Numbered from the stretch's first letter, positions 7,019-16,250 are shown. The stretch is DNA of 64,000 nt from CBFHWU01 sp965659665 (GCA_965659665.1 CBFHWU010000007.1:1-64000); one strand, 5' to 3'. Numbers and translations are program-made. Notes: generated by a model from the sequence alone, not told the origin.

Positions 7019-7801
7019 ATGGGTAAAATCATTGCCATCGCAAACCAAAAAGGAGGTGTTGGAAAAACAACGTCTTCTGTTAATCTCGCAGCAGCATTAG
7101 GAATCTTAGAAAAAAAGGTTCTACTTATTGATGCCGATCCACAAGCTAATGCTACCTCTGGTTTGGGCATTCATGTTGAAGATATTGAATTAGGTACCTA
7201 TCAACTTTTAGAACATACGGTTTCTGCTGATGATATTGTCATTAAAACCAATTCAAAAAATGTTGATTTAATTCCTGCTCACATCGACTTAGTAGCCATC
7301 GAAATTGAACTTGTTGATAAGCCAGAGCGAGAATTCATGCTCAGAAAAGCCATAAAAGGAATTAGCGAAAAATATGATTACATCATCATTGATTGTGCTC
7401 CTTCATTAGGGCTTATCACTTTAAATTCCCTCTCAGCAGCAGATTCTGTAATTATCCCTATTCAGTGTGAATACTTTGCCCTGGAAGGGCTAGGCAAATT
7501 ACTAAATACCATAAAAAGTGTTCAACGAATCCATAACCCCGAACTAGGAATCGAAGGAATGTTACTGACCATGTATGATTCACGCTTACGCTTATCTAAC
7601 CAAGTAGTGGATGAAGTTAAAAAACATTTTAATGAAATGGTATTTAAAACCATAATACAACGAAACATTAAACTTAGTGAAGCTCCCAGTTACGGAGAAA
7701 GTATCATTGACTATGATGTTTCAAGTAAAGGAGCATCGAGCTACATTAATCTTGCACACGAAGTTATTACTAAAAACGAAACGAATGGCAAAAGCGAATA
7801 A
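7019..7801 (+). CDS. parA: Chromosome-partitioning ATPase ParA (Soj)
   Basis: This 260-residue Walker-type ATPase has the deviant P-loop KGGVGKTT at residues 11-18 and the DADPQANATSG motif. ParA forms nucleoid-bound gradients that position ParB-parS complexes during chromosome segregation. The length and lack of an N-terminal HTH fit chromosomal rather than plasmid ParA. The downstream parB overlaps it by 17 bases, and the following gene order (DUF5683, dapB, lepB, wbqC) is the standard flavobacterial chromosome arrangement. I saw no full parS-like palindrome close by. Confidence 0.95.
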   Translation: MGKIIAIANQKGGVGKTTSSVNLAAALGILEKKVLLIDADPQANATSGLGIHVEDIELGTYQLLEHTVSADDIVIKTNSKNVDLIPAHIDLVAIEIELVDKPEREFMLRKAIKGISEKYDYIIIDCAPSLGLITLNSLSAADSVIIPIQCEYFALEGLGKLLNTIKSVQRIHNPELGIEGMLLTMYDSRLRLSNQVVDEVKKHFNEMVFKTIIQRNIKLSEAPSYGESIIDYDVSSKGASSYINLAHEVITKNETNGKSE

Positions 7802-8666
7802 AAGACAGGCTTTAGGACGTGGGCTTTCGGCTCTTCTTAATGATCCTCAAAAAGATATACAACATATAAATGACAAAGGGGCAGACCAAATTGTTGGAAA
7901 TATTCTGGAAATTCCCTTAGATCAAATTCAAATAAATCCTTATCAACCACGAACAAATTTTAACGAATCAGCCCTCTCTGAACTCACCAATTCGATTTCA
8001 GAACTAGGCTTAGTTCAACCCATTACCGTTCGTAAAATAAAATTTCAAACATATCAATTAATCTCGGGGGAACGACGTTTACGTGCTGTTAAAAATTTAG
8101 GCCTCGAATCTATTCCTGCTTTTGTTCGAATTGCCAATGATAATGAGTCATTAGCGATGGCCCTAGTCGAAAATATTCAACGTGAAGATTTAGACCCTAT
8201 CGAAATTGCACTCTGTTATCAACGGCTTATCGAAGAAGTTAATCTTACTCAAGAAGAACTCAGTGTGCAAGTAGGAAAAAAAAGATCCACTGTCACTAAT
8301 TACCTTCGTTTGTTACGCCTCGATCCTATCATTCAAACAGGGATGCGCGACGGTTTCATCTCTATGGGGCATGGTCGTGCTTTAGTAAATGTTGAAAAAA
8401 AGAAAGACCAATTGGCTTTATATGAAAAGATTATTTCTCAAGGTCTTTCCGTTCGTGCCATTGAAGCATTAGTGAAACATTCGCCTGAAAAAACAATAAA
8501 AAATTCAACAAGTACATCTCAGAAAAAATCGGCGCCCTTTCACACTTTCTTTCAACTTCCTGTTTCCGTAAAATACAATTCAACGGGGGGAGGTACGCTA
8601 TCGATTAATTTTAAATCTGAAGAAGAATTCATTAAAATTAAAAAGAAATTAAACGTTGACCAATAA
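7785..8666 (+). CDS. parB: Chromosome-partitioning protein ParB (Spo0J)
   Basis: This protein of 293 residues is read from the ATG at 7785, which gives the standard N-terminus MAKANKRQALGRGLSALL. A longer frame starting at 7677 would run through parA and is not credible. The ParB/Srx CTP-binding domain contains NPYQPR (51-56) and GERRLRA (95-101), followed by the helix-turn-helix that binds parS and a C-terminal dimerisation domain. It works with the ParA encoded just upstream, overlapping by 17 bases. Confidence 0.95.
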   Translation: MAKANKRQALGRGLSALLNDPQKDIQHINDKGADQIVGNILEIPLDQIQINPYQPRTNFNESALSELTNSISELGLVQPITVRKIKFQTYQLISGERRLRAVKNLGLESIPAFVRIANDNESLAMALVENIQREDLDPIEIALCYQRLIEEVNLTQEELSVQVGKKRSTVTNYLRLLRLDPIIQTGMRDGFISMGHGRALVNVEKKKDQLALYEKIISQGLSVRAIEALVKHSPEKTIKNSTSTSQKKSAPFHTFFQLPVSVKYNSTGGGTLSINFKSEEEFIKIKKKLNVDQ

Positions 8667-9189
8667 ACTTTTTTTGTTAATTGCTTTTGTTTTATTTTTG
8701 AGAATTGGCATCGCTCAAAAAAGTAAACCTTCCTATGATGACGATCCATTACGACCAGCTCGTGCAGCATTTTATTCGACTGTTTTGCCTGGACTCGGAC
8801 AAATTTACAATAAACGCTACTGGAAAGTCCCTATCATCTACGGTGCTATTGGAGCTTCCATATATTTTTATGACGCTAACAACGCCGATTATTTACGATA
8901 CAGAAACGCCTACAAAAGCAGGTTGGAAGGGTATGATGATGATGAATTTCAAGGAATTATTTTGGACAACAATCGCTTATTAGATGGACAAGATTTTTAC
9001 AAGCGAAACAGAGACCGTTCCATGCTGTTCTTAGTTGGTTTTTATTTATTAAATATCCTTGATGCTAATATAGATGCTCATCTGAAACAATACAATGTGA
9101 ATGATGATCTAAGTCTAAAACCAATTTTACAACCCAACTTGGTTTCTCGTCAATTAGATTATGGAATATCACTATCAATAGCCTTTTAA
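8656..9189 (+). CDS. DUF5683 membrane-associated protein of the parB-dapB locus
   Basis: This 177-residue protein starts at a TTG that overlaps the end of parB by 11 bases. It has a signal-like hydrophobic N-terminus (about residues 3-20), then RPARAAFYSTVLPGLGQIYNKRYWK, the signature of the DUF5683 family, then further hydrophobic segments. Its function is unknown. It is almost always found between parB and dapB in flavobacteria, which hints at a cell-envelope role but does not prove one. No in-frame ATG gives a better start. Confidence 0.75.
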   Translation: MTNKLFLLIAFVLFLRIGIAQKSKPSYDDDPLRPARAAFYSTVLPGLGQIYNKRYWKVPIIYGAIGASIYFYDANNADYLRYRNAYKSRLEGYDDDEFQGIILDNNRLLDGQDFYKRNRDRSMLFLVGFYLLNILDANIDAHLKQYNVNDDLSLKPILQPNLVSRQLDYGISLSIAF

Positions 9190-9200
9190 AAATTTCAATT

Positions 9201-9902
9201 ATGAATATTGCTTTACTAGGGTATGGGAAAATGGGAAAAGTTATTGAAGAAATAGCACTTCAACGCGGACACAAAATAGTGGCTAAAATCGACAAGCATA
9301 ATGCTGACGAATCCATTGATTCTGCAGAGGTAGCTATCAATTTTAGCACCCCCCAAGCTGCTGTACATAATATCACCAAAGCTTTAAACCATCGTATCCC
9401 CGTGGTTTGTGGAACCACTGGCTGGCTCGATAGTTTGTCTAAAATTGAACTCCTTTGTTCGCAAAAAAAAGGAGCCTTTTTGTACGCATCAAATTTTAGC
9501 TTAGGAGTGAATTTATTTTTTGAGTTAAATAAAATGCTTTCAAAATTAATGACTAATTATGACCACTATCAGGTTTCTTTAGCAGAAATTCATCACACCC
9601 AAAAACAAGATACGCCCAGCGGAACCGCCATCACATTGGCCGAAGATATTATTTCAAATAGTGATCACCAATCATGGAAATTATCAAATACCGCACACCA
9701 AGGAATTCCAATCAAATCTGTACGGGAGCAAGAAGTGCCTGGAATACACTCCGTATTGTACCAATCTGAAGTAGATGATATTGAAATTAAACATACAGCA
9801 CATAACCGCAAAGGTTTTGGTTTGGGTGCAGTAATTGCTGCCGAATGGATTACCAATAAAAAAGGAATTTTTAGCATGCAAGATGTACTCAATCTTAATT
9901 GA
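9201..9902 (+). CDS. dapB: 4-hydroxy-tetrahydrodipicolinate reductase
   Basis: DapB catalyses the NAD(P)H-dependent second step of the diaminopimelate branch, supplying lysine and the peptidoglycan cross-linking residue. The 233-residue protein begins with the dinucleotide-binding GYGKMGK motif and has CGTTGW, followed by the active-site stretch EIHHTQKQDTPSGTA, in which the histidine pair and the lysine act in hydride transfer and substrate binding. At 233 residues it is shorter than E. coli DapB (273), as is normal in Bacteroidetes. It is part of the parAB-lepB gene string. Confidence 0.95.
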   Translation: MNIALLGYGKMGKVIEEIALQRGHKIVAKIDKHNADESIDSAEVAINFSTPQAAVHNITKALNHRIPVVCGTTGWLDSLSKIELLCSQKKGAFLYASNFSLGVNLFFELNKMLSKLMTNYDHYQVSLAEIHHTQKQDTPSGTAITLAEDIISNSDHQSWKLSNTAHQGIPIKSVREQEVPGIHSVLYQSEVDDIEIKHTAHNRKGFGLGAVIAAEWITNKKGIFSMQDVLNLN

Positions 9903-9946
9903 GGAGAATCAAAAATTTTTTAATTTAGTTTTTTAAACTTTCAGAC

Positions 9947-11638
9947 ATGACATTTATAGAATGGATTTATTTTTTCTTTGCACTACAAGCAATTCACTTT
10001 GCAGGAACGTGGAAACTTTACCAGCGTGCAGGATATTCCGCTTGGAAGGCTATTGTTCCGATTTATAATGCCATGATTTTGATGCGCATCATAAACCGAC
10101 CACAATGGTGGGTGATACTGTTATTTATTCCGATCATCAACGTGATTATTTTTCCAGTCATTTGGGTAGAAACCATTCGTAGTTTCGGAAAAAATCAGTG
10201 GCTAGATACCGTTTTAGCCCTTTTAACTCTAGGGTTTTATACATATTACGTTAATTATGCCTTAAATGTAAAACATCTTCCTGAACGAAGTTCTGAACCC
10301 AAAACTGCTTTTGGCGAATGGGTTAGTTCAATATTATTTGCTGTAGTAATTGCTACTCTTGTACACACTTATTTTATACAACCTTATATTATTCCTACAG
10401 GATCACTCGAAAAAAGCCTCCTCATAGGAGATTTCTTGTTTGTCAGTAAATTTCATTACGGTGCACGTACCCCACAAACAGCAATTTCTTTCCCCATGGT
10501 GCACGATACCATCGTCGGTACTGGCATTCGATCTTACCTCAACAAGCCACAAATCCCCTACTTCCGCTTACCTAAAATACAAAAAGTAAAAAGAAATGAT
10601 ATTGTTGTATTTAGTTGGCCTGCCGATACAGTAAGACAATTTTTTGTCAAAGAAAAAGGGGTCACTAAACCCATGGACAAAAAATCAAATTATGTAAAAC
10701 GATGTGTGGCACTCCCAGGGGACACTTTTGAAATTGTGGATGGAATCATTCATATTAACGAATCACCAACCGTTTTGCCCGATCGGGCAAAACCCCAATA
10801 TTCCTATTCTGCTTACAATAGATCAGGTATTTCTTCACGCAAACTCATCAATGAAGGAGTAAGCGATTTGCACCGAAAATTTATAATCAAAAATATAAGC
10901 TTAACGATAAGACAAGCACTTAGTCCTTATATTTTAGGATTTACCAATGAAAATACTGTGGTAACAGGTGCCAGAGGAATCCCTCTAGCTGTAATTCGAA
11001 GAAATGGTATTCAAGCCCAAGAAATAAAGGAGCGCAAAAAAATGTTATTCTTAACACGAAAAAAAGCTGCAGAATTACGCAAAACCACATTGTTTGATAG
11101 CTTAAAACGAGATATTAATACACTCAAAACCTACAATACTACCTTTTTTCCTAATGACAATCGATACAATTGGAACATCGATAACTTTGGTCCAATTATT
11201 ATGCCTGAAAAAGGAACTACGGTTCAGTTGACTCCTGAAAATATTCCTTTATATAAAAAAATTATTAGAGATTATGAGCACAATAAGCTTATAATCAAGG
11301 GGAACAAATTTGTATTAAACGGAGTACAAACCACTCAATATACCTTTAAACAAGATTACTATTGGATGATGGGTGATAATCGCCATCAATCAGAAGACAG
11401 TAGATTTTGGGGATTCGTACCTGCCGATCATATTGTGGGAAAACCTGTTTTTATATGGATGAGTATTGATGGAATTAATGACGGAATTAAAAATTGGAAA
11501 ATTCGTTGGGAACGTGTGTTCACAACGGTTGGGCTAGAAGGTAAACCTGTTTCCTACCGTTGGCATTTCCTTGCAGTATTTCTCATTTGGCAAGGGGTAG
11601 TATTTTATCGAAAAAGTAAAAGAAAAAATGCCCCTTAA
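9947..11638 (+). CDS. lepB: Signal peptidase I (long Bacteroidetes type)
   Basis: Signal peptidase I removes signal peptides from exported proteins at the inner membrane. This 563-residue form is much longer than E. coli LepB (324). Several membrane segments lie in residues 1-140. The catalytic serine is in PTGSLEKS (Ser153) and the general-base lysine in NYVKRCVALPGD (Lys251). A long insertion of about 230 residues separates this from the final GDNRHQSEDSRFWGFV box. A C-terminal membrane helix (about 540-556) completes it. The following wbqC gene overlaps it by 11 bases. Confidence 0.95.
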   Translation: MTFIEWIYFFFALQAIHFAGTWKLYQRAGYSAWKAIVPIYNAMILMRIINRPQWWVILLFIPIINVIIFPVIWVETIRSFGKNQWLDTVLALLTLGFYTYYVNYALNVKHLPERSSEPKTAFGEWVSSILFAVVIATLVHTYFIQPYIIPTGSLEKSLLIGDFLFVSKFHYGARTPQTAISFPMVHDTIVGTGIRSYLNKPQIPYFRLPKIQKVKRNDIVVFSWPADTVRQFFVKEKGVTKPMDKKSNYVKRCVALPGDTFEIVDGIIHINESPTVLPDRAKPQYSYSAYNRSGISSRKLINEGVSDLHRKFIIKNISLTIRQALSPYILGFTNENTVVTGARGIPLAVIRRNGIQAQEIKERKKMLFLTRKKAAELRKTTLFDSLKRDINTLKTYNTTFFPNDNRYNWNIDNFGPIIMPEKGTTVQLTPENIPLYKKIIRDYEHNKLIIKGNKFVLNGVQTTQYTFKQDYYWMMGDNRHQSEDSRFWGFVPADHIVGKPVFIWMSIDGINDGIKNWKIRWERVFTTVGLEGKPVSYRWHFLAVFLIWQGVVFYRKSKRKNAP

Positions 11639-12251
11639 ATGTATTTTACCTGTTTGTTATGCTGCTCCCATAACGCATTGGGCAGTGATGGTCCAACATC
11701 ACTCTCTGATGTGGGAAGTGCACGAAAACTATCCAAAACAAACCTTTCGCAATCGAATTTATATTCACGGAGCAAATGGAGCGATGATGCTCAGTATTCC
11801 TATCAAGCACTTAGGTTCTAATGGTCATCAATCTTATAAAAAAGTTCAAATTGATAATCGTTTTGATTGGCAAAGAAATCATTGGAAATCAATTCAAACT
11901 GCTTATCGGTCCTCCCCTTTTTTTGAATTTTATGAAGATGAAATTAGACCTTTCTTTACGACATCTTATGTTTCTTTGTTTGATTTTAATGTTCATTTTA
12001 TGATGCTTATCGCTCAATTCATTGGGGTTCACCTTGAATTTAACAGAACGTTTGAGTATTTAAAAAACTATGACAACCATTTGGATTATCGCAGTTGGGC
12101 AAATCCAAAAAAACAAAAAAAATACGATTTACCTTCTTATATTCAAACTTTTGGTGACAAAAACGGGTTTCTTCCCAATCTAAGTATTTTGGATTTGATA
12201 TTTCACGAAGGACCACAAACTAAAAACTATCTTACCAAAATTATTTTATAG
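11628..12251 (+). CDS. WbqC family protein
   Basis: This 207-residue protein belongs to the WbqC family. The N-terminus proceeds from a PxxYxxPxxxW-like segment to NRIYIHGANGAMMLSIPI, then DNRFDWQRNHWKSIQTAYRSSPFFEFY, the most conserved part of the family. Members are found in O-antigen loci and are thought to act in sugar or glycan metabolism, but no reaction is established. In flavobacteria the gene regularly follows lepB, as here with an 11-base overlap, so it is likely translated together with it. Confidence 0.85.
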   Translation: MPLKCILPVCYAAPITHWAVMVQHHSLMWEVHENYPKQTFRNRIYIHGANGAMMLSIPIKHLGSNGHQSYKKVQIDNRFDWQRNHWKSIQTAYRSSPFFEFYEDEIRPFFTTSYVSLFDFNVHFMMLIAQFIGVHLEFNRTFEYLKNYDNHLDYRSWANPKKQKKYDLPSYIQTFGDKNGFLPNLSILDLIFHEGPQTKNYLTKIIL

Positions 12252-12290
12252 TTAAAAAAAAAGAATAACTTAGATGATTAATGATTTTTT

Positions 12291-12710
12291 ATGAAAAAAC
12301 CAAAAGTTATTGGCATTGGTGGAATATTCCTCAAATCCAAAAGACCCGAAGTTCTGAAACAATGGTACAGAGATGAGCTCGGCTTTAATTTAAATCCCTA
12401 TGGTTCATCTTTTGAATTTCGAAACGCCCATCGGCCAGACGAAACCAATTATTTCCTTTGGTCCTTATTCCCTAACGATACAGATTATTTTAATCCCTCT
12501 AAAAAAAATTTCATGATTAATTATCGTGTTCAAAGCATTGAAGCATTAGTTGATCAATTAAGAAACAGAGGCATCAAAATCATTGATGATATAGTTTCCT
12601 ACCCTTATGGTAAGTTTATCCATATTCTGGATCCTGAGGGAAATGCAATCGAACTTTGGGAAGCCAACGATGCTTTTTTTCATAAAATGATGGGGACAAC
12701 CAATAAATAA
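12291..12710 (+). CDS. VOC (glyoxalase/bleomycin-resistance fold) family protein
   Basis: This 139-residue protein has a single vicinal-oxygen-chelate domain. KQWYRDELGFNLNPYGSSFEF near the N-terminus and FIHILDPEGNAIELWE near the C-terminus are the standard landmarks, the last glutamate being the usual metal ligand. Two such modules per active site are formed by dimerisation. The substrate is unknown. Its stop codon lies at the 3' end of the oppositely oriented RNase P RNA gene, so the two transcripts converge. Confidence 0.8.
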   Translation: MKKPKVIGIGGIFLKSKRPEVLKQWYRDELGFNLNPYGSSFEFRNAHRPDETNYFLWSLFPNDTDYFNPSKKNFMINYRVQSIEALVDQLRNRGIKIIDDIVSYPYGKFIHILDPEGNAIELWEANDAFFHKMMGTTNK

Positions 12711-12711
12711 A

Positions 12712-13006
12712 AAAGCAGGCCATAAGCCGGATTCTGTCGTGCCTTATCATTTATCTAGACGTTGTATTACTACAACGCTCAAACCGCCTACCCTCCAACT
12801 CGGGCGCGCAACCCTTAAATATTGGTTTACATGGCGTTTCACCGTATAGAGTTTACCTGATTTCACTACAGCCAAACTGTACTTGCTTTCTGTTGCACTA
12901 GTCCTATTTCGATCAATCGAAACGACGGGTGTTACCCGCTATACTGCGCTATGGTGTCCGGACTTTCCTCTGATTGATTTCACAACCAGCGATAAGGAGG
13001 CCTGCG
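12712..13006 (-). ncRNA. rnpB: RNase P RNA (bacterial class A)
   Basis: The minus strand contains the two universal signatures of RNase P RNA: GAGGAAAGTCCGGAC near the 5' end (about 12956-12970) and ACAGAATCCGGCTTA near the 3' end. The ends pair perfectly through GCAGGCC (12999-13005) and GGCCTGC (12714-12720) to form helix P1. A T run follows P1 at the 3' side. About 295 nucleotides is a little short but normal for this phylum. It is the catalytic subunit that trims tRNA 5' leaders. The open frame seen across it on the plus strand is spurious. Confidence 0.95.
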
Positions 13007-13009
13007 CTA

Positions 13010-13017
13010 CAAAAATA
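13010..13017 (-). promoter_or_regulatory. -7 promoter element of rnpB
   Basis: The minus strand reads TATTTTTG, an exact TAnnTTTG match, ending four to five bases before the expected RNA 5' end at about 13006. The position fits the base of helix P1. A TTTG further upstream is 24 bases away, longer than usual, so the -33 element is uncertain. Confidence 0.6.
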
Positions 13018-13078
13018 CACTTTTATAGCGTGTTAATAATTCAAACTTATCAAACATTAAATAATATGGTCTATATCG

Positions 13079-13086
13079 TATATTTG
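13079..13086 (+). promoter_or_regulatory. -7 promoter element directly before dnaX
   Basis: TATATTTG matches TAnnTTTG exactly and ends only five bases before the dnaX ATG at 13092. Transcription from it would start at about the start codon, giving a leaderless or nearly leaderless mRNA. No clear -33 TTG was found at 17-20 bases. Confidence 0.45.
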
Positions 13087-13091
13087 TTTTA

Positions 13092-14789
13092 ATGGAACCT
13101 TTTGTAGTATCAGCACTTAAATATCGACCTCAAAATTTTGATGACGTGATTGGTCAACAGGCCATTACGCAAACTCTTCAAAATGCAATCGATCAAGATC
13201 ATTTGGCACAAGCGCTATTGTTTTGTGGACCACGAGGAGTCGGAAAAACCACCTGCGCGCGAATTTTGGCCAAAAAAATAAATAGTGAACAAGAAACTAA
13301 CGAAGATTATGCTTTTAATATTTTTGAATTAGATGCTGCTTCCAATAATACGGTGGACGATATTCGAAGTCTTATTGATCAAGTTCGAATCCCTCCACAG
13401 GTAGGGCAATACAAAGTGTATATCATTGATGAAGTACATATGCTTTCAACATCTGCTTTTAACGCCTTTTTGAAAACCTTAGAAGAACCCCCAAAACACG
13501 CCATATTTATTTTGGCTACCACCGAAAAACAAAAAATTATCCCTACTATACTTTCACGATGTCAAATCTATGATTTTAAACGTATTGGGGTAATTGACGC
13601 AAAAAATTATCTCGCAAAAATTGCCCGTAATGAAGGTATACAGGCCGAAGATGAAGCGTTACATATTATTGCTCAAAAAGCAGACGGAGCCATGCGAGAT
13701 GCACTTTCAATTTTTGACCGTATTGTTAGCTTTTCAGGAAATAAATTGAGCGTTGAACATGTGTCCATAAACCTTAGTATTTTGGATTATGATACTTATT
13801 TTAAAACTACCGAATTGCTCATTCAAAGTGATATTCCTCAAGTCCTTTTACTTTTTAATGATATTCTTTCTAAAGGTTTTGACGGACATCAATTTATTAA
13901 TGGCTTAGCTAGCCATTTTCGTGATCTATGGATGTGTAAATCAACAAGCACGCAAGTTTTGATGGAAGTCAGTGATGAGATTCGTGAAAAATATGCTCAG
14001 CAATGTCAACAAATAGATTATACATTTTTACAAGAAGCTTTAGAGATGACAAGTAACTGTGATTTGAGATATAAATCCAGTAAAAACCAACGCTTACTCG
14101 TTGAGTTATGCTTAATGCAGTTGGCCTCAATGAAAGGCGAAAAAAAAAAGCATAAGCACTATATAATACCTCCTCAGACCTCTAAAATTCAACATTCACG
14201 ACCTAAACAAGAACTAGCCCAAAATAGGCAAGTAACCGCTGAAAAGAGAACCCAAGAAAAAAATTCTGAAAAAACAAAAGAGATAATAGTTAAAGAAAAA
14301 TGTGTACCTAAAGTAAAATTAGCTGTAAAAACACAACAAGTATCTGGCTTATCGTTGTCAAGTTTAAAATTTAAAAAAAATCATCAACACAAATTACAAT
14401 CACCCTCATCAATCGTAACTCAAAATGAGGATATCTCTCAAAAACAGCTCGAAATCGAATGGAAAAATTATATCGATCAATTAATCCGTAAAGGAGCTTT
14501 TAACAAAGCCGCTCTTCTAAATTTAGATCAGCCGAGATTAAAAAATAAATTACACATTCATTTGTGTTTTCCAAACAAGACAAACCTTGTTGAAATGAAC
14601 CAAAATAAAGAAGAATTAATTGATTATCTAAAATCAAAATTAAAAAATGATTTTATCCAATTGGTGATTAACGTAGATGAAAAAGAAGTAAAAAATTATG
14701 TCTTTACCTCCCAAGATAAATACAATAAATTAGTTGAAATCAATCCCTTGATTGAGTCATTTAGAAAAGAATTTGAGTTAGAAATATAA
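13092..14789 (+). CDS. dnaX: DNA polymerase III subunits gamma/tau
   Basis: The clamp-loader ATPase DnaX is 565 residues here. The P-loop GPRGVGKT lies at 46-53, the Walker B motif is IIDEVHMLS, and the SRC arginine-finger motif is LSRCQIYDF. The zinc-binding cysteine cluster that normally follows the P-loop helix is missing: only about 18 residues without cysteine separate KKIN from FELDAASNN. This loss is common in Bacteroidetes. The C-terminal 200 residues are lysine- and glutamine-rich, like a tau domain. The miaE-like gene starts within the dnaX stop codon (TAATG). Confidence 0.95.
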   Translation: MEPFVVSALKYRPQNFDDVIGQQAITQTLQNAIDQDHLAQALLFCGPRGVGKTTCARILAKKINSEQETNEDYAFNIFELDAASNNTVDDIRSLIDQVRIPPQVGQYKVYIIDEVHMLSTSAFNAFLKTLEEPPKHAIFILATTEKQKIIPTILSRCQIYDFKRIGVIDAKNYLAKIARNEGIQAEDEALHIIAQKADGAMRDALSIFDRIVSFSGNKLSVEHVSINLSILDYDTYFKTTELLIQSDIPQVLLLFNDILSKGFDGHQFINGLASHFRDLWMCKSTSTQVLMEVSDEIREKYAQQCQQIDYTFLQEALEMTSNCDLRYKSSKNQRLLVELCLMQLASMKGEKKKHKHYIIPPQTSKIQHSRPKQELAQNRQVTAEKRTQEKNSEKTKEIIVKEKCVPKVKLAVKTQQVSGLSLSSLKFKKNHQHKLQSPSSIVTQNEDISQKQLEIEWKNYIDQLIRKGAFNKAALLNLDQPRLKNKLHIHLCFPNKTNLVEMNQNKEELIDYLKSKLKNDFIQLVINVDEKEVKNYVFTSQDKYNKLVEINPLIESFRKEFELEI

Positions 14790-15370
14790 TGTTAGGTCTT
14801 AAACTTCCCACTGATCCACGATGGGCTAATATCGTTGAAAAAAATATTGAAGAAATATTAACTGACCATGCATACTGTGAGCAAAAAGCAGCCAGTACTG
14901 CAATTTCTCTTATAATCGGATTTCCTGATAAAAGTGAGTTGGTCCAAGAAATGATTGCGCTTGCTAAAGAAGAAATGAGTCACTTTAAAATGGTGCATGA
15001 CAAAATTATAGCAAGAGGTTGGACTTTAGGTCGTGAACGCAAAGATTCGTATGTTAATAGGTTAATGACTTTTTTTCCAAAAGGAGGAAGTCGTACAACC
15101 CAACTTGTTCATAAACTTTTGTATGCAGCACTTATTGAAGCTCGAAGTTGTGAGCGTTTTAGATTGCTTTCAGAATATCTCTCGGACAAGGAACTAGCGG
15201 ACTTTTACAAAAAACTCATGGTAAGTGAAGCAAATCACTACACAATGTTTTTAAAATATGCTCGTTATTACGGAACTCGAGAAGAAGTGGATAAAAAATG
15301 GAACGAACTTTTGGAATTCGAAGCTCAAATTATGGTTCATTTAGGAAAAGATAACACCATACATGGCTAA
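14789..15370 (+). CDS. miaE: tRNA-(ms2io6A)-hydroxylase (MiaE-like)
   Basis: This ferritin-like diiron enzyme of 193 residues has ligands visible as Glu31, the ExxH pair Glu62/His65 (EEMSH), Glu117 (LIEARSCERF) and the ExxH pair Glu147/His150 (SEANH). MiaE hydroxylates the isopentenyl group of 2-methylthio-N6-isopentenyladenosine at position 37 of tRNAs. The family match is strong (DPRWANIVEKNIEEIL, ARGWTLGRERKDSYV). It overlaps dnaX by one base and is convergent with ppx. Confidence 0.88.
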   Translation: MLGLKLPTDPRWANIVEKNIEEILTDHAYCEQKAASTAISLIIGFPDKSELVQEMIALAKEEMSHFKMVHDKIIARGWTLGRERKDSYVNRLMTFFPKGGSRTTQLVHKLLYAALIEARSCERFRLLSEYLSDKELADFYKKLMVSEANHYTMFLKYARYYGTREEVDKKWNELLEFEAQIMVHLGKDNTIHG

Positions 15371-15371
15371 G

Positions 15372-16250
15372 CTAGTGACATAATTGTTTGATGATCCCAT
15401 CGGCTAAACCTACTTTAGGGATCAAAATTTCATGGGCTCCACCAAACTTCATCGCTGATAAGTAAATATAAGTAGCTTGAACGATGACGTCAGCACGATC
15501 AGGATTGAGTTTTAGAGATATTATTCGATCTTGAGTAGTCATTTTTTTTAATTTGATAAATTGCTCATTCATATAGAAATAACTTAAGGGTTTTCCTTGT
15601 TTTAGTCCCGAAAGCTTGAACAACTTATTAATTGTTCCTCCAGAGCCTATCACCGTTAATTTATCAAGAGAACGTGTATGAGTTTTAATCCATGTTTCAA
15701 ACGACTGAATAACCTCATCATTAATTCTTTCATTAAGCAAACGTACCGTACCCATTTTAAAAGATTTAGAATTAACATATTGACCTTTAGAAAAGACGGT
15801 AACTTCCGTGCTTCCTCCTCCCACATCAACAAAAAGATAGTTACTATCAGGGCTTATGAGTTCGTACAAATCCGTTGAAGCAATAATTTCAGCTTCACGT
15901 TTTCCGTCAATAATTTGAATCTCAATTTTAGCTTTTTTGGCCACCATCGAGACAACTTCTTGTGCATTAGTTGCCTCACGCAAAGCAGAAGTTGCACATG
16001 CCATATAACGTTCAACTCCATGTACATCCATGAGCAACTTAAATGATTTCATCGATTTGATCAATCGTTTGATATTTCGGTCTGAAATTGACCCTGTAGT
16101 AAAAGAATCTTGACCCAATCGTACAGGAACTCTAACAATAGCATTTTTGGTCAGAATAGGTTTTTTACCAGCAACAAAAATAACGTTATTGATAAGTAAT
16201 CGAATCGCATTTGATCCAATGTCAATAGCAGCATATTTTTTTATATTCAA
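15372..16250 (-). CDS. ppx: Exopolyphosphatase / Ppx-GppA family phosphatase
   Basis: This protein of 292 residues has the ASKHA-fold ATPase-like phosphate loops AAIDIGSNAIRLLI (8-21) and FVDVGGGSTEVTVF. It holds only the two N-terminal catalytic domains (E. coli Ppx, 513 residues, has further HD-like domains), as is usual in this phylum. It hydrolyses polyphosphate or pppGpp. It overlaps ppk1 by four bases, so synthesis and breakdown of polyphosphate are encoded together at the end of a long minus-strand gene run. Confidence 0.9.
   Translation of the reverse strand: MNIKKYAAIDIGSNAIRLLINNVIFVAGKKPILTKNAIVRVPVRLGQDSFTTGSISDRNIKRLIKSMKSFKLLMDVHGVERYMACATSALREATNAQEVVSMVAKKAKIEIQIIDGKREAEIIASTDLYELISPDSNYLFVDVGGGSTEVTVFSKGQYVNSKSFKMGTVRLLNERINDEVIQSFETWIKTHTRSLDKLTVIGSGGTINKLFKLSGLKQGKPLSYFYMNEQFIKLKKMTTQDRIISLKLNPDRADVIVQATYIYLSAMKFGGAHEILIPKVGLADGIIKQLCH

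Noticed and set aside
12883..13092. 69-residue plus-strand frame
   Set aside because: It lies antisense to the RNase P RNA gene, whose structure is clear.
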